Below are positions 33,067-45,400 of a DNA stretch of 64,000 nt, piece by piece. Within the stretch, counting starts at the first letter, position 1. Every line of letters starts with the position of its first letter. Both the position numbers and the translations under genes were made by a program. The stretch comes from Thelephora terrestris. Its lineage: Eukaryota; Basidiomycota; Agaricomycetes; Thelephorales; Thelephoraceae. The notes below the pieces were generated by a model. That model had not been told where the DNA came from. It ran no database searches and worked only from the letters and a program-made list of their open reading frames with translations. Location: NCBI GenBank assembly GCA_015956445.1, contig WIUZ02000015.1:584001-648000 (forward strand), given 5' to 3'.

Positions 33067-34475
33067 TCATGCCTCGATTTCGAGAATCCTGGCAATAGTT
33101 TCTCCCTGCTTCAAGCTAGCCCTCAACTGCCCTTCTTTCAATCTCTCCACGCCGGCCTTGATACTCTTGATATGGACTTCGATGGGGATCTTATCACTGA
33201 CGATGTCTGGCGCGGCCACCCTGGTCCTCAGTTCCTCCATATCCGTATCCAGTGTGTGGAGGGTTTGCAAGGTGGCGACGACGTGCGCCAGTGCCTTCTC
33301 CCTGTACTTGTTCACGTTCTTGAGCAAATCGAGGTTATAATCCATCCTCCTGAGTTTGCGCCTGTTCCCTCCAAGCCACGTCCAGAGCTCTGCTAGGACA
33401 TCCTCTTTTTCCGCCGTCAGGCTCTCGTTATCACGGTGAGTCATCTCGTGGAGGACCATCAAATCCTCCTCGAGACGTAGGAGGTGACCCATGGAAGTTT
33501 CCGCTTCTTCACGAAGACGGATCATGTGACCGGCTACGTTGTCCATAGACATAAGAAAAGTCTTGAGGACCACTTCGTTCGTTGGGTCAGGGGTCGAAAG
33601 GACGAAAGAAACCACACGAGCTGCGAGTGAAAGAGGAGCCTTGGAAGCTTCGATAGACTGCAGTGCGTAGTCGTTTAAGCTTGTGATCCTAGCGGAGTAG
33701 TTTAGTTTCCAATGGTTCTGCGTAAGCAACGGAAGGGCCACGATGCTTACGAGTCAACCGCTCCGTGGATCTTTGCCCCGAGCGAGTGCAAGCTTCGTCC
33801 GGTCTCTCTCGCATCATCTGCAAACCTACCCAGCATTGCCACGACCTGATCCCTGCCCTTCAAATCGCTCATTTTCACCAAGGTCATTAGGTCATTGCTG
33901 GCCATCTCTGCCTTCTTGACCTCCGACGTGAGACCTTTGTTTCCAATGCTCTCGTCAAGCAGCTGGTCAAACGTTCTCGTCTGCACGTCAACGAGCTTGG
34001 GGTAATCCGCCCAGTGGATCGGCTTCCCATTGCTTGTGCGAACTGAGGGACCCTTGAAGACCTCCCAGCGGCAGAACGGGGCCATGTAGGAGACGATAGG
34101 GAGAGAGCAGACCGGTCGAGCAAAGAATACGAGTTGCGAGGCTACCATAGAGAAGAGGAGCCACAAGATCACGATCCCAAGCGCGTACGAGAAAAACCGA
34201 CGACAGAAGTGAAAGGCGTCTGCCACAACCTTGACAGTGTATTTGAGAATTGCGACGGCGTATTTTCTGGCGTGTTCTGTAAATTTCTGCTGTTGCTGGG
34301 TAGCCAGGTCGACCGGCGGAGGGGGTAAAGGTGGAGAAGCGCTCTCAGAGTGCTCAGTGGAATCCCTCCTTGTGGGATGGGGAGGCTGCCAGTGCCGTTT
34401 CTTCGTGGAACCAGGTTGAGACGCGACGAAGTCTGGCCTGGTACGCCTAGCCCTCATACGAGAAGAATTTTTCAC
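33067..34475 (-). CDS. Membrane protein with one TM segment and long helical domain
   Basis: Exon 1 runs from 34475 to about 33763 and exon 2 from about 33715 to 33067. The first encodes a basic, Pro-rich N-terminus, a transmembrane segment (YALGIVILWLLFSMVASQLV) and a Cys-containing loop. After that comes a long helical region rich in Leu, Glu and Lys that continues in exon 2 to the end (about 450 residues). The obvious GTAAGC donor at the junction does not keep frame with the TTACGCAG acceptor. A GTTGAC donor a few bases earlier does, so the junction is uncertain or carries a small indel. The family recurs in agaricomycete genomes but I know no function. Proximity to the SUN gene suggests a nuclear-envelope role, as inference only. 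Confidence 0.65.
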
Positions 34476-35640
34476 AGGAGAACACGAGTGGGGGACCTCT
34501 ACGTCCTCCCATCCTCCATCATCTGGGTGAGCCTGTAGATCACGTTAGAATAGATCCACAAACCGGATTCCGTACTTGATTGTTAGCTTACCCCGTTGTT
34601 CGTGCTGTTCATAGGGGCTTTATGAGGCTCAGATGGGTGAGGGGGGTTTTGCGACATACGGTCTCAAGAGGTTATGGGAGTTGAAAGTGCGAGCGGGTCG
34701 GGTGGCGTGGGCAAAACACGCTATCGTTTCATGAAAGACCTTGAAGAAACGCAGATCCGTTCCACTTGCGGCAGTTCCGGGTCGGTGTTCCGGTGACCTT
34801 CGTGAAACAGGTTCTTGGCAAATGGGGAAAACTTAGGCGCAGACCGATGGATGTGAATCACAAGAGATGGAAGCAGAATAGAAACAACGGAAGTAGGGTG
34901 TGTCGATAAGTGTGTAAAAACGGGCGGGGGATTCGAAGCCAGCCCCTTCTAAGGCTAACACGAGGGTCCAGTAGAAAATGACGAGCAAAAATCTAAGACG
35001 AGGAATGAGGAGTTGAGTAAGTCAACAAGACCAAGGATGTCATTTAACGGAGCTACCTTGGGCTGACACGCGCCGTCTGAGGCGCCATGAACATCGAGGT
35101 AGGAACTTCTTGCACTGTACATGTCCGATGCGACGCTACTCCTATCGCAAACGCGATCGATTCTTGGGTTTGACGACGGGTGGTCTGACGGAGGTAACCA
35201 CAAGGCAGAACCTCTTATTGGCGAGTTTAATTCAAGACACAGATGAGCGGGTTAAAATGTGCCCCAAACTCATGCACGACAAGGTACCAAAGTCCGTATG
35301 GTAACCCTCATGTCCACGGGACGAGCGCAAAATTTCCGACGACCCAACCTGCCGCTCGTGGCTGGAGTCGCTGCCGCTGCCCTCAACAGAGGACGGTGGC
35401 ACGCATCGGTGCGTACTGCAGTGTAGGTACAGATGATACCTGCCTGCTTCTCGGTGTGTGTGGGAGGCGCATGGTGTGCACGGTCTCTGGGGCGAACCGA
35501 CCGGTGTCTTCGTTGCCGTTGGCGGTTTTCATGGAGATGTCAGACACCGTAAATGGGGGTAAACGGGCTGGGGGAAGCGGGGAAATCAAGGGGCGTAGGT
35601 CGAACGCGCATGGGAAGGGCATTTGTTACATCTCTCTTCC
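34476..35640. other. Intergenic region, nothing recognised
   Basis: The first 100 bases probably hold the promoter of the minus-strand membrane-protein gene. Open frames at 35110-35304 and 35243-35650 (plus) have no motif and no supporting splice pattern. Confidence 0.4.
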
Positions 35641-35960
35641 AAAAATGTGACCACGATCAGTTCACAGGTGCGTTGGGGGACGATGGCTGGTGAGTTGAGG
35701 TAGCACGTTCCGGGACCGATGTCTGGTAAAGGGGGGAAGAGAGGGTCCAAGAGACCAAGAATACGGAGTGAGCAAGAACACATGCAGAAAGTCTTGACGA
35801 ACGGGTAGAGGCGTTCGCCGTGACGAACAGAGCATATCGACTCCGTCCAGCCCAGCAGACCATCAGGCTTCATCGCCGTACTCAGTCTGCAATCCCACCT
35901 CCCTGAAAAGAGGTCGTGAGGGTGGAGGAGGAGTTGGCCCTGATGTGACGGACAGCCGCT
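35640..35960. repeat. Single diverged R module
   Basis: The segment 35858-35890 (ATCAGGCTTCATCGCCGTAC, then TCAGTCTGCAATCCC) matches the R core and its following sequence. The 200 bases before it are weakly similar to the upstream part of other R modules. Orientation is the same as copies B and C. Confidence 0.55.
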
Positions 35961-36296
35961 GATTTTCCGATCAACCCGGTCAGAATCGTTGTCCCCCTGG
36001 TGGGAATCTCTGAATTCGGGGCCGGATCACTTCGTTTAGCGCGTCACTTCGTGTCCGACGCCATGTATCATACAACTTGACAAGGGTTGAACCGTTGAAC
36101 AAGCTTCTTCCTTTCTTCCTTTCGAAGGTCCGTGAGTTGATGATCCAATTGGGTGGAGTTGCCGTGACCACGGACGTGGCCTACCATGTCCCAAAATCGA
36201 ACGCGTGCAAAGGAGGCCACCTGGACAGGAGCACCCGTCTACTATATCTACGCGTGCAGCTTATCTCCTTCTCTCCCACTTCGACTCTTGCCCTCG

Positions 36297-37254
36297 ATGA
36301 GTACGCCCCTAGATGACACCATTCGTGGCTGGACCATGGATCTCAACATCCCGGGCCTGACACTTGTCGATCCTACTACAGTCGCACCACTGGCCACTAT
36401 TCGTGCAGACCAAACGACTGAAGCGGCGCCTCCACTACCCACGCGGTCGCAAGTTGCGCCTTTCCTCGCTGCCCGCGTCTTTGATCCGCCTTCTGTTGCG
36501 AACCCGACCACGGATGACCCCGAATCGCTACCGCTTGATCCCCCAGCCATCAACACACCTGAGAACGTAAACGACCTCGAATCCGCACTGCCTGAGTCTT
36601 CCACCTCTAAAGCTGCTCTTGAAGCCGAAGTTGACAACGCGACCGAATTCTGCACCTCGATGGTGATTTCGCCCTGGGTGCGAAGTTTGCCTGGCTTTAT
36701 TTGCTTACTTTCCGCTAACAGGTTTCTAGGGATTTCCCGTGTTGCGGCAGAACAAGACTTCCTGCAGGAAGAAAACTACCCACTTTTTTCGCACGGATGC
36801 AGCAACGCCTATAGCCCAACCGCCCATCCTCCACACTTCGTGTCCTCCGCAAGTTGGCGATGTATTTCTTCACTGCGTTCTCAACCAAGGATTGCAGATC
36901 TGGGTACTCACCGTAGTTGGGTCTAAGCGAGAAGTCGACTGGACACACGTCATCTTCCCTCACAGAACGCACCACCCGTTGGATAGGAACCTGATCCTGT
37001 CTTTTCCTTCCGGACGTTTGTCCGATGTCAAGCCGAGTTGGGTGAAGGCGAAGACAGCTTCAAATCATAAGCAGCTCCCTCCGATTTACGAATTGGTGAG
37101 GACGATACGACGCTCTGTTGAGGATGCCTGCTTACACCTTGCGACTGCAACAGGTTTGTGGCGCAATTGCGCTCGAGTCGTACGCTGGAGGTTCGGGGGT
37201 GCAGGCGTACGGACGCATTTGATGTGTTTTGTAGTGATTCGTACGCTGTTGTAA
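36297..37254 (+). CDS. Unrecognised two- or three-exon protein
   Basis: Exon 1 from the ATG at 36297 (MSTPLDDTIRGWTMDL) to about 36661 is Pro/Thr-rich, acidic and probably disordered. An intron with a GTGATT donor and CTAACAG acceptor (about 36662-36721) is likely. The downstream frame 36739-37254 contains a compact domain (PPQVGDVFLHCVLNQGLQIW, then a PSWVKAKTASN tail). Its layout recalls short lineage-specific agaricomycete proteins that I cannot name. The exact frame join and the 3' end are unsure. It is the last feature before the transposon on its right. Confidence 0.45.
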
Positions 37255-37538
37255 TCCACCTCTTTCGAGCGATCTGGGACAGGCTACCGGCATGAGATGT
37301 CCCGAATATAAAGCACCTGGAGGTGATGACGCAGGATCCAAGAGGCCCTAATCTACACGTGAGACTTTTTCCTGTGTGACGGTCGTGAGGTCTCATCATC
37401 GCCGTCGGTGCTCGTGCTTATCTTCCTCGGTACGGTACCAAATCGGGTTCCATTCCGGTTTGTTGGTGAACGTGGGTGAAAAAGCGTGTTTATAAACTTT
37501 TATAGAAGTCCCTATGTTCTAACCAAGGTACACTAGTC

Positions 37539-40500
37539 CTAAATGATGACGTGAATAACATGATCAATCTTTCCAGAGGCTCTGAATACCTTATTGAGGG
37601 GGAGGGTTAGGAGCAACTCTTCGCTCGTCCGTGGGTGGATCACCTCCATCGTGGCAAGCTGGAACTGAACCTCTTCTTCGGCGACAACAACCTGGCGCGA
37701 AAACCGCCGGAGATAAAGGCGCCCTCCCACAACCGAAAATTGCTTATGTGGGTCGAAAGTCCCTCGCTCCAGCGTGGCATACACGTCGATAAGAAGGTAC
37801 TCGCGCCACCCCAGCTTCCTAGAGACTTTACACAAGAAGATATCTCGGATCCGGCCGGCGAACCATGCACGATCCCCGTCATGCAAGGCAACATAGCAGT
37901 CCTTCGTCGAAGTCAACGACGTCGCAAGGCGCATCCCTCGAACGTGAAGTACCGAACGAGGAAGTCCGTGGGTGTGCTCCAACTCGAAAGGAAGTTTGTG
38001 CTTCTGCCTGTACTGGCCCAGCAAGGTTTTTGTAGCTTCAGGAAGGAGCACGAGGTCTTTTGGATCGATTGAGGCTACGGTTTGTGCACCTTCGGAGGGT
38101 TTGAGTTCGGCTAGCATATCATTGAGGAGCGTTCCGCGGTTATCAGAGGTGAACACGGAATTGAACCGCAGTACAAAGTCTTGAAACTGGATGGGGAGAT
38201 GAGCGATGATGGAATACAGGTTCTGTTTCATGCAAAATCGATTCAACAACGTCGGGGCAATTTGGTCTAGCGAGCGCAAGTGAACGACCGTTCGATGTGT
38301 GGAAGGTAGAGAGGGCTCACCAACTCTGTTATTTGTATTTGTCTGTTGTAATATCAGGTTGCAGCGTTCGGGTGCGAATGCGCGGTAGGCGTGTGAGGGA
38401 CCGAACGTTTCCATAACTTGACCGAGGTGGAGTGCGAGGTGCTGGTTAGGGACCAAATGGGAGGCAGGGAACAACTCCAGCAGCGACTTGAGGTACTCTT
38501 GTATGTGGAAGTTATATTCGGCTATTCGGGTTCTGCTCGTCGTTCTGTAAGATGCGATCTTTACCGCGGAGATCAAATGCATGAAATTGCAGAGCATTCG
38601 ATGTTCGTGAGATTCGGCGGGGTGAAAACCCCACTTCCATGTAAGGGTAATGGCGAGGTTGACCGTGCACAGTGTATGCCATTCATCTGCTCCGAGCGAT
38701 CCTGCTTGAGCGGTTCCAGTGGATTTAGGTGCAGGAGTCATCCAAGACGGCAATGTGATCCGTTCCATGTCAGCCCAGACCTGTTCGAGCGTTTGGCGGC
38801 CTAAAACCCGAGTCTTTTTCTTTTCTCTGGGAATGTTATGTTTTGTGCGCTACTGGGAGGTCAGCCCAGATAACCGACATGGGAATAGAGAGCTCATTTA
38901 CCCAATCGAAGACCTCTTTCTGTATCTCCGCCTTGCTCTGCGATCTGAGGATCGTGTTCGAGGATATTCGAACGGCAGCGCAGACTGCGATCAAAGTTGG
39001 CTTCTTGATTGCCTTGATCTTCGTGTTGGTTGTATGGGGCGACGTTATGATGTACTTTGCGTCTTGGATCTCCTCCGCAGTGGCCTCCCGCATTAATGGT
39101 CGTTTTGTCCTCTGGGTTTGCCCCTGCTTTCGTACCTGCCGTTGTGTTCTCGTAAACCATACATGTCATTCTAGCAGATTTGGCATACCCAGCAATCAAC
39201 CTCGTGAAGTAGTTCAGCCTTTTTGAGGGCTTTGTAATACTCGTCGGAGTGCTCAGCCAAGCGATGGAGGCAGACGGTAAGCAGTTGAGGCTTGGTCCAC
39301 GTCCGATAAGAATACCCTCCATCGAATTTCTTGAGGCATGCTTGAGCGGTTGGATCAAGGCTTGCGTTACTGGAAGACGGCATGGAAGCGTTCCTGGTCC
39401 TGGTAAGGACAGGCGCTACAACCGGGGCACCAGAGGGCATATCGGTCACAGCGTGGTCGGTATTAAGATCCCGGGCCTTGCCCTTCGATGAGGCGTGAAG
39501 TTGGGCCGCAGCGGGCTGTGGTTTGCGTCTCAATTTCCCCCCACTATCCGTCAACCCTTCTCGATGACGCTGTGATGGGATTGTTTAGATGTGGTGCAAG
39601 GGAAGGAAACATCACCAACCCATTCTGAGAGCTTCTGCGCAAGGACGTTTGCGGGGAGGCTACGATAATCAATCGAGCTATCCTCAAGCTTCAGTGTACA
39701 AAGGGCAGCGAGGACTGCGTGAGGAAGGAAAAAGATATCCTTGTCCCGTTTGGCTGTCATTAGGGTCTGTTCTCCCTTCTTCGCCTCCTCCCTGGTTGGC
39801 TCTGGGTCACTGCATGGCTCTCCCACTGTACTTTCATGGACATTCCACGCCTCCGAATTCCGCTTTGCCAAGATGGTCAGAAATGGTGGAATGACTTAAG
39901 GCGCGTACTCACATGTTCCAACAGCCGTTTGATGAGCGGTTTCTTCCCACCAAAGGATGATAACCCAAGTTCTTGACAAAGTTTAGACAGGAGCCGACGG
40001 GAAAAACAGGTCAACTCTTTTGGTGTCCCAGACTGGAGAGCCTTGCGAAGATTTTCGGTATCTTGCGTGGAATAATATCCCTGCTTTTGACCAGAGACGG
40101 TGCGGTCGTATGTGACGCCCTGCCCGTCTTCAAAGCCATGGTCCATTCCCCACACCATTCGACAATGATGCTTAAGAACGCCCAGGTAGAGAAGGTGCAT
40201 CGGATCAAGGGTGGTGTACTTAATTGAATTCCAGTACGGGAGCCTGAGAAGTTCGGACCAGCGTACACCATGTGTCTCCCAAATTTTATCTCGTGTGCTT
40301 TCGTCGGGGGCGTTGCGCCACTGTTCTGCGATTCGCCTCGCATTCCGTGGGCACCTGGGATTCAGAGAAGCGATCTCCAAGACGTCGTTAATCTGATCCT
40401 TGCTTAAATCGCAGTAGGAGCAGAAGTGGCCCGTTCTTGAGTGTGGCGCAAGGCCAGCTAATTGCCGAGCAGCGACCAAGTCGGCGACGAGGGGTATGAT

Positions 40501-42215
40501 CGCTGCTTTAGAAAGCCTTCCGTTCGGATGTCTCCCAGTAGCGTAGCGTACCCCGGGGTCCCAGAGCTCTAGAAACCCATCAACTAGCGGAGAAATCAGG
40601 TGGTTTATTTGATGAAGCGATGGCTCTTGAGGACCTGGGATGACTCCTGCGAGGTACATGTTCTCGAACTTGTAACGTAGCTCGGGGGGAAGATTGAGGC
40701 AAACAAGGTAGATGGCACAAACCGAAACGTGCCCTCCTCCGCGTTTGTTACCGAACGGGTTCAAGCCATCCACAGTGATACTGAACGCGTAGCGACCTTC
40801 TTCCCCTCTTTCCAGGAAGAAAGACTTGCCATCCGGACCCTTGAAATCCTTGAGGGCAGGGGCGTCCCACATATCCATCGTAGTAGGGTCATCTCGAGCA
40901 GGGCGTGTAGCCTGGGAGCACTGGAACCGGGATGAGGGGTATTTGTCCATGATCTCTTCGTATCCTGGACGGGAAATGAGCTTTCTCATCCAATCGCGGA
41001 CGTCTTGATAGAGAAATCGGCGAACAGGTCGATTTTTCATCCGGCCGTTGATTGTTGTTGCCTTCCTCAACTGGCGGTTGCACGGCTGGCTCGAGGGCGT
41101 TTCCTTATGAGTACACCTCTCCGGATACGAATCGTCGGAACCTATCGAGTAGCATTTGAAGCATTTGGGGCAGCACACGAAATCCAGGGTGAGGGGGTGT
41201 AAATCCAATCTTTCTATGACCGTTTCAATGTTGATTGGCATCTTCGAGGAGAGGGTCGTAGGGGAGAGGTTGGAAGATTCTGGGGTTGAAGCAACCACGA
41301 CGAGCTGTATGATAGATCGAATCGCAACCATCGCAAACGAACAACGGTCCATAGAGAGACCACACAGCAGGTGGAGCACCGCGACCAGGATGAAGGTGAG
41401 GAGGACCCAGGGGTCTAAAGCCTGGAGGACCCTTGTAGAAGTGTTATTGTGAAATAGCGCTGCTTATACAAGTAAGAATGAAGTTCCGTCTAAAACCTGC
41501 GGCAAGAAAATCCTACAGGATTGAGCAGGGAGGCCATCGATCAAAGATGGGGCTTCCATCCTTTGTCTTTCCCAATCGCGAAGCTTCACCCGGTCTAGCT
41601 CTGATATCGCATCAGACAGTTCCTTGATGAGGATTTTCCCCCTAAGCCTGGTCTCGGGATCCTGGGACGCAACGAAGACCTCGGTGCGAGCATGTGCATC
41701 CCACAGCCAATATTCGTACTCAATGCAGCGTTCGTTCTTTGGCGAGCTCTGGGATAACGTTAGATCGGTCTCCTCTGTTGCAGGGGAGGAATCCTTTGTC
41801 GGAGGGTTGGCGAAATCAAGAGAGGAAAATGTGGTCAAAGACAGTTTCAGTGTCGGGAGGAGTCCCATAATCTCCATAGCGGAAAGAGCGTGGGGGCTTT
41901 GTGGAGATTGCCAAGACGTGTTCGATGGGTGCCTTTGGAGCTGAAATCCAGGTCAGAGAACGTGCGTGTAACCCCGCGGATGTGGCGTACCGTATCTATG
42001 AAGCTGGTAGGGGGCGCAAGGTTGGAATTCATCGTCGCTTGACTATGGGTGGCAAAGGTCCTGTCATCGAGGTAGGCACCGGAGACTAGTTTGCTAGTCA
42101 GGGGATCTATGGATATCTTCTCATGACAGCTCCAGCACCGGCAGAGATGTTGACCTTTTGGGAGCTGGACCTTATTCTGCCCAACTGGTACCCCATTGCG
42201 GAGTCTCGGCGCCAT
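37539..42215 (-). CDS. Tnp2-type (CACTA) transposase with SAP-like repeats
   Basis: Multi-exon. The N-terminal exon starts at the ATG at 42215 with LCRCWSCHEKISIDPLTSK, a Cys motif usual in basidiomycete Tnp2 proteins. A second exon is at 41877-41490. The long exon 41379-39905 holds the zinc segment (VCCPKCFKCY) and the catalytic region (SITVDGLNPFGNK, GVIPGPQEPS, GHFCSYC). Then come four short helical repeats resembling SAP modules: near 39990-39905 (LLSKLCQELGLSSFGGKK), 39730-39615, 39295-39190 and 39005-38895, each with an L-x-x-x-C-x core. The last exon, 38768-37539, carries the conserved C-terminal transposase region (NFMHLISAVKIAS, LALHLGQVMETFGPSHAYRAF). Frame joins between the small exons at 39870-38830 are not fully resolved. 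Function: cut-and-paste transposition; whether it is active is unknown. Confidence 0.78.
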
Positions 42216-42599
42216 CTCGAAGGAGGATGGACGTGGGAGGTAAATTGCGGACACGGAAAACTGATCAACATCAATCTGCTATGTCCCACGGGTTTCGCAC
42301 CCAGCCGAGGCTCCCGCTCGACCCTGGTAAGATTGAAACGAGTCTCTGCGAATGGCTGGGAGGAATGTGGCCTGATCCAGGTGGTATCAACGCTTGTCTA
42401 ATATAGGGTACAACGCTGAGCAGTTCGAGCAACACATCCCACCAACACCCTCGCCACCCCTGCGGTTCAGATTGCAGAGCCATGCAACAAAGACAGTGGA
42501 GTTTTGTAGCGGCCCAACAAGTCGGACGCGGCTAGGGGGCATGAGATCGCGCCGGAAGTCCTGTCACCACTAACAAAGATCCAAGGAACCCCAACTTCA

Positions 42600-43757
42600 C
42601 CTCCTTTGAGAGCGTGAGGGGACAGAAGTCCGAGCTAAAGATTAAAATGAGACAGAATGAGCAAGGGGCGACCTAAGCAGACGAAGGAAAGTACCGTTAG
42701 GTGACGACACTGATTGGATTCGCCTGCACAAGCAGACGTCCAGGCATCACGCCATACACGCTTTGCAACTCCTGCCATACAGAGCATCGTCACTCGTGGT
42801 GTGAAGGGCCAGGTGCAGTGGTCGTGATTGCGAGCGTCCGCGAAGGTAGACGATACAAGGCTGACCAAGAGTGTGAGAGATGGAGGGGGTTGTGAAGGGA
42901 AATTTGGCGGTGGAAGAGAGTCTGAGAAGGACACGATCAAGAATGTGAATCGAGGCGAGCGAGAGCATAGGTGTACCGAGATGAGTAACGCCTGTAGACT
43001 CCATTCAGCTCAGCAAACGATCAGGCTGCAACGCTGTACTCAACGGAGCCGAAAATCGTCACTCGAGGCCTTGAAGTTGGAGGAGTCGGTCGCCATTGGT
43101 AGATCACCGCCTGTGGCGGTCTCACCTAAAGGTTAGACAGAATAGGTGAGCGAAAGGCAATTTGAGCAGACGAGGAACGTACCGTAGAGCGAGCACCCGA
43201 AAAGGGAGAAGTTCAGGCTCAACGCCGTACACGCTCCGCAACTCCCACCAGACAAGCAAACCGTTAAGATTGACGCAGTTGCGAGCGTCGGCGGAAGGGA
43301 AAGCGGGCAAGGGAAGCAGGTCCAATGGTTGTAAAAGGCGGAAGGGAGTCATAGAAGGAGACTGGGCGGTAAAAGAGAGGATCTGAGAGAGATGGAGATT
43401 GAGGATGCGAATCGAGGTGAACAAGACGAAGGCTCCCGTAGACTTCATCCGACCCGGCAGACGATCAGGCTGCAACGCCGTACTCGGTCTGTAGCCCCCG
43501 CCTCATCGGAACGTAGTCTCTCGAGGCAGCAAGGGAGAAATGAGAGCAGGAGTCGAGCCCGAGCGAGTCGCATAGCGGAGGAGGACTTGGAAGAAAAAGT
43601 GAGAGTTGCGTCACGGGATGTGACGGGATGTGATCGGGTGTAACGGACCGTCACCGAACGCACTGGGCTGCGTTCCGATCGACTCGAATCCGGTCGACGC
43701 ATGATGTCGTCCTCGACAGGTTGTTTTCCATCGCCGTTCGACCTCTCTGCAGTCGAT
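42600..43757. repeat. R repeat, copy B
   Basis: Modules with cores at about 43018 and 43463 (the second GATCAGGCTGCAACGCCGTA) and a variant core at about 43215 (TTCAGGCTCAACGCCGTA), spaced roughly 200-450 bp. It ends with the GTGACGGGATGTGATCGGGT words near 43620 and the CTCTGCAGTCGATGCAC segment near 43745. It lies immediately right of the CACTA transposase and left of the foldback element. Confidence 0.8.
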
Positions 43758-43777
43758 GCACGACGCACGACCAGGGT

Positions 43778-44616
43778 CACTGGGGGCAAGGGGTCACTTA
43801 CCCAGAGATTACATTGTGATTACATTGTGATTTTTTAGACAATGTGTTCAGCCTGTGGCCTAGAGGTACATGTTGAGTTCTTTTACAAAGTACCCATCAA
43901 TGTGACCACAATGTGGCCAGTGGGTCCATCTTGATCACTTTTACAAAGTACCCATCAATTCGATCACAATGTGCCCTGTGGGTCCATGCAGGATACATTG
44001 TAAAAGTATCCATCAAAGTGCCACTGGGCACTTTGTGAAAGAAACCAGGGGTTTCTTTCACAATGTTGTTTAAAATTTATCCTACTGGGTGCCTGAGCCA
44101 CTCATTGAGAGTTCTTTCAAAAAGTAACCAGCAATGTGACCACAATGTCCCCAGGAGGTTCTTCTCAATGTTTTCACAAAGAACTCTCAATGTGGTTGGA
44201 TTTCATAACAAACTCTCAAAGAAATCATTGAGTATCTGGTTGAATACTTTGTGGACACATTACTGGATACTTTATGAAAGAACTCTCAATGAGTGGCTCA
44301 GGTGTATGCTGTACACTTTGTAAGCAAAATTGCGAAAGAACCCAGGGGTTTCTTTCACAAAGTGCCCAGTGGCCACTTTGATGGATATTTTTACAATGTA
44401 TCCTGCATGGACCCACAGGGCACATTGTGATCGAATTGATGGGTACTTTGTAAAAGTGATCAAGATGGACCTACTGGCCACATTGTGGTCACATTGATGG
44501 GTACTTTGTAAAAGAACTCAACATGTACCTCTAGGCCACAGGCTGAACACATTGTCTAAAAAATCACAATGTAATCACAATGTAATCTCTGGGTAAGTGA
44601 CCCCTCGCCCCCAGTG
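43778..44616. mobile_element. 839-bp foldback element, CACTG/CAGTG ends, GGT target duplication
   Basis: The left end CACTGGGGGCAAGGGGTCAC is mirrored by GTGACCCCTCGCCCCCAGTG on the right. The inverted arms extend about 345 bp with few mismatches and leave a centre of about 150 bp. The element is flanked by GGT on each side (43775-43777 and 44617-44619). CACT-type ends with 3-bp target duplication fit the CACTA superfamily, so this is likely a non-autonomous member. It encodes no protein. CpG is nearly absent. A transcript would fold into a long hairpin. The paralogous site at 41388 lacks the element. Confidence 0.88.
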
Positions 44617-44624
44617 GGTGAAGG

Positions 44625-45400
44625 TAAGGAGGACCCATGAGCCTAGGCTCTGAGGGGCGCTGGCGGGGGTGCTATCATGAATGGAATCCCCTCGAAAACC
44701 TACGCTAAGAGAAACCTAGTCGGTCTAGCCCTGATATCGCATCAGACAGGTCCTTGCCAAAGATCCCCCCCCCAAGCCTGGTCTCGGAAACCTGCGACGC
44801 AACGAAGGCCTTGGCACGAGCACGAACATCCCACAACCAATACTAGCGTTCGTTCTTCAGAGAGTTCGGGATAACGTCGGATCGGTCTCCTCCGTTGCGA
44901 GGGAGGAATTCCTGTTGGAGGGTTGGCGAAATCAAGGGAGGAAGATGTGGTCAGTCTTAATGTTGGAAGGAGTCCCATAATCTTCAGAGCGCCAAGGGCA
45001 TCGGGACTTTGCGGAGATTGCCAAGGCTTGCTCGATGGGTGCCTTTGAAGCTGAAATCCAGGTTAAAAAAAGAACGTATAGGTAGTCGAGTGGATGCAGC
45101 ATACCGTATCTATAAAGCCAGGAGGGGGCGCGAGGGTATGATCCAAAGTTCCTTGATTATGGGCGGCCAAGGTCCGATCGTCGAGGTAGGCGCCGGGGAC
45201 CAGATCAAGGGATCAATGGATATCTTGCCATTACAGCTCCAACACCGGCAAAGATGTTGAATATTTGGGAGAATGGACCATATCCTGCCCAGCTGGTGCC
45301 CATTGCAGGGTCTCAGCATCATCTCTAAGGAACACGGACGAGAGATAAGGCGCGGACACAGCAACCTGATCAACATCAATCCGTAACCTCTCATGGGTTT
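44625..45400 (-). pseudogene. Decayed second copy of the CACTA transposase 5' part
   Basis: Matches 41390-42300 along its length: the GGTGAAGG...GGAGGACCC string, the CGGTCTAGC...GATATCGCATCAGACAG segment, and the Cys-motif exon (LCRCWSCNGKISIDPL, near 45250). The intervening frame is broken and the catalytic exon is missing. The homologous left edge continues for a few bases on the far side of the foldback element, showing that the foldback inserted into this copy. Confidence 0.8.

Larger units (their letters stand above)
37539..43757 (-). mobile_element. CACTA (En/Spm)-type DNA transposon, limits uncertain
   Basis: Holds a Tnp2-type transposase gene (42215 down to 37539) and, on its right, an R repeat array (42600-43757). 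A second, decayed copy of the right part follows immediately. The string CACTAG at 37531 lies just beyond the stop codon, but a matching inverted end was not found, so terminal repeats and target duplication are not established. The right limit is set where similarity to the second copy starts. Whether the R array belongs to the element is inference from its presence beside both copies. Confidence 0.65.

Noticed and set aside
36000-36200. Possible first exon of the 36297 gene
   Set aside because: An open frame extends to 36186, but no start context or splice donor supports it over the ATG at 36297.
37525-37540. CACTAG as the left terminus of the CACTA element
   Set aside because: It nearly touches the stop codon and no inverted partner or flanking 3-bp duplication was found on the right side, so the element ends stay open.
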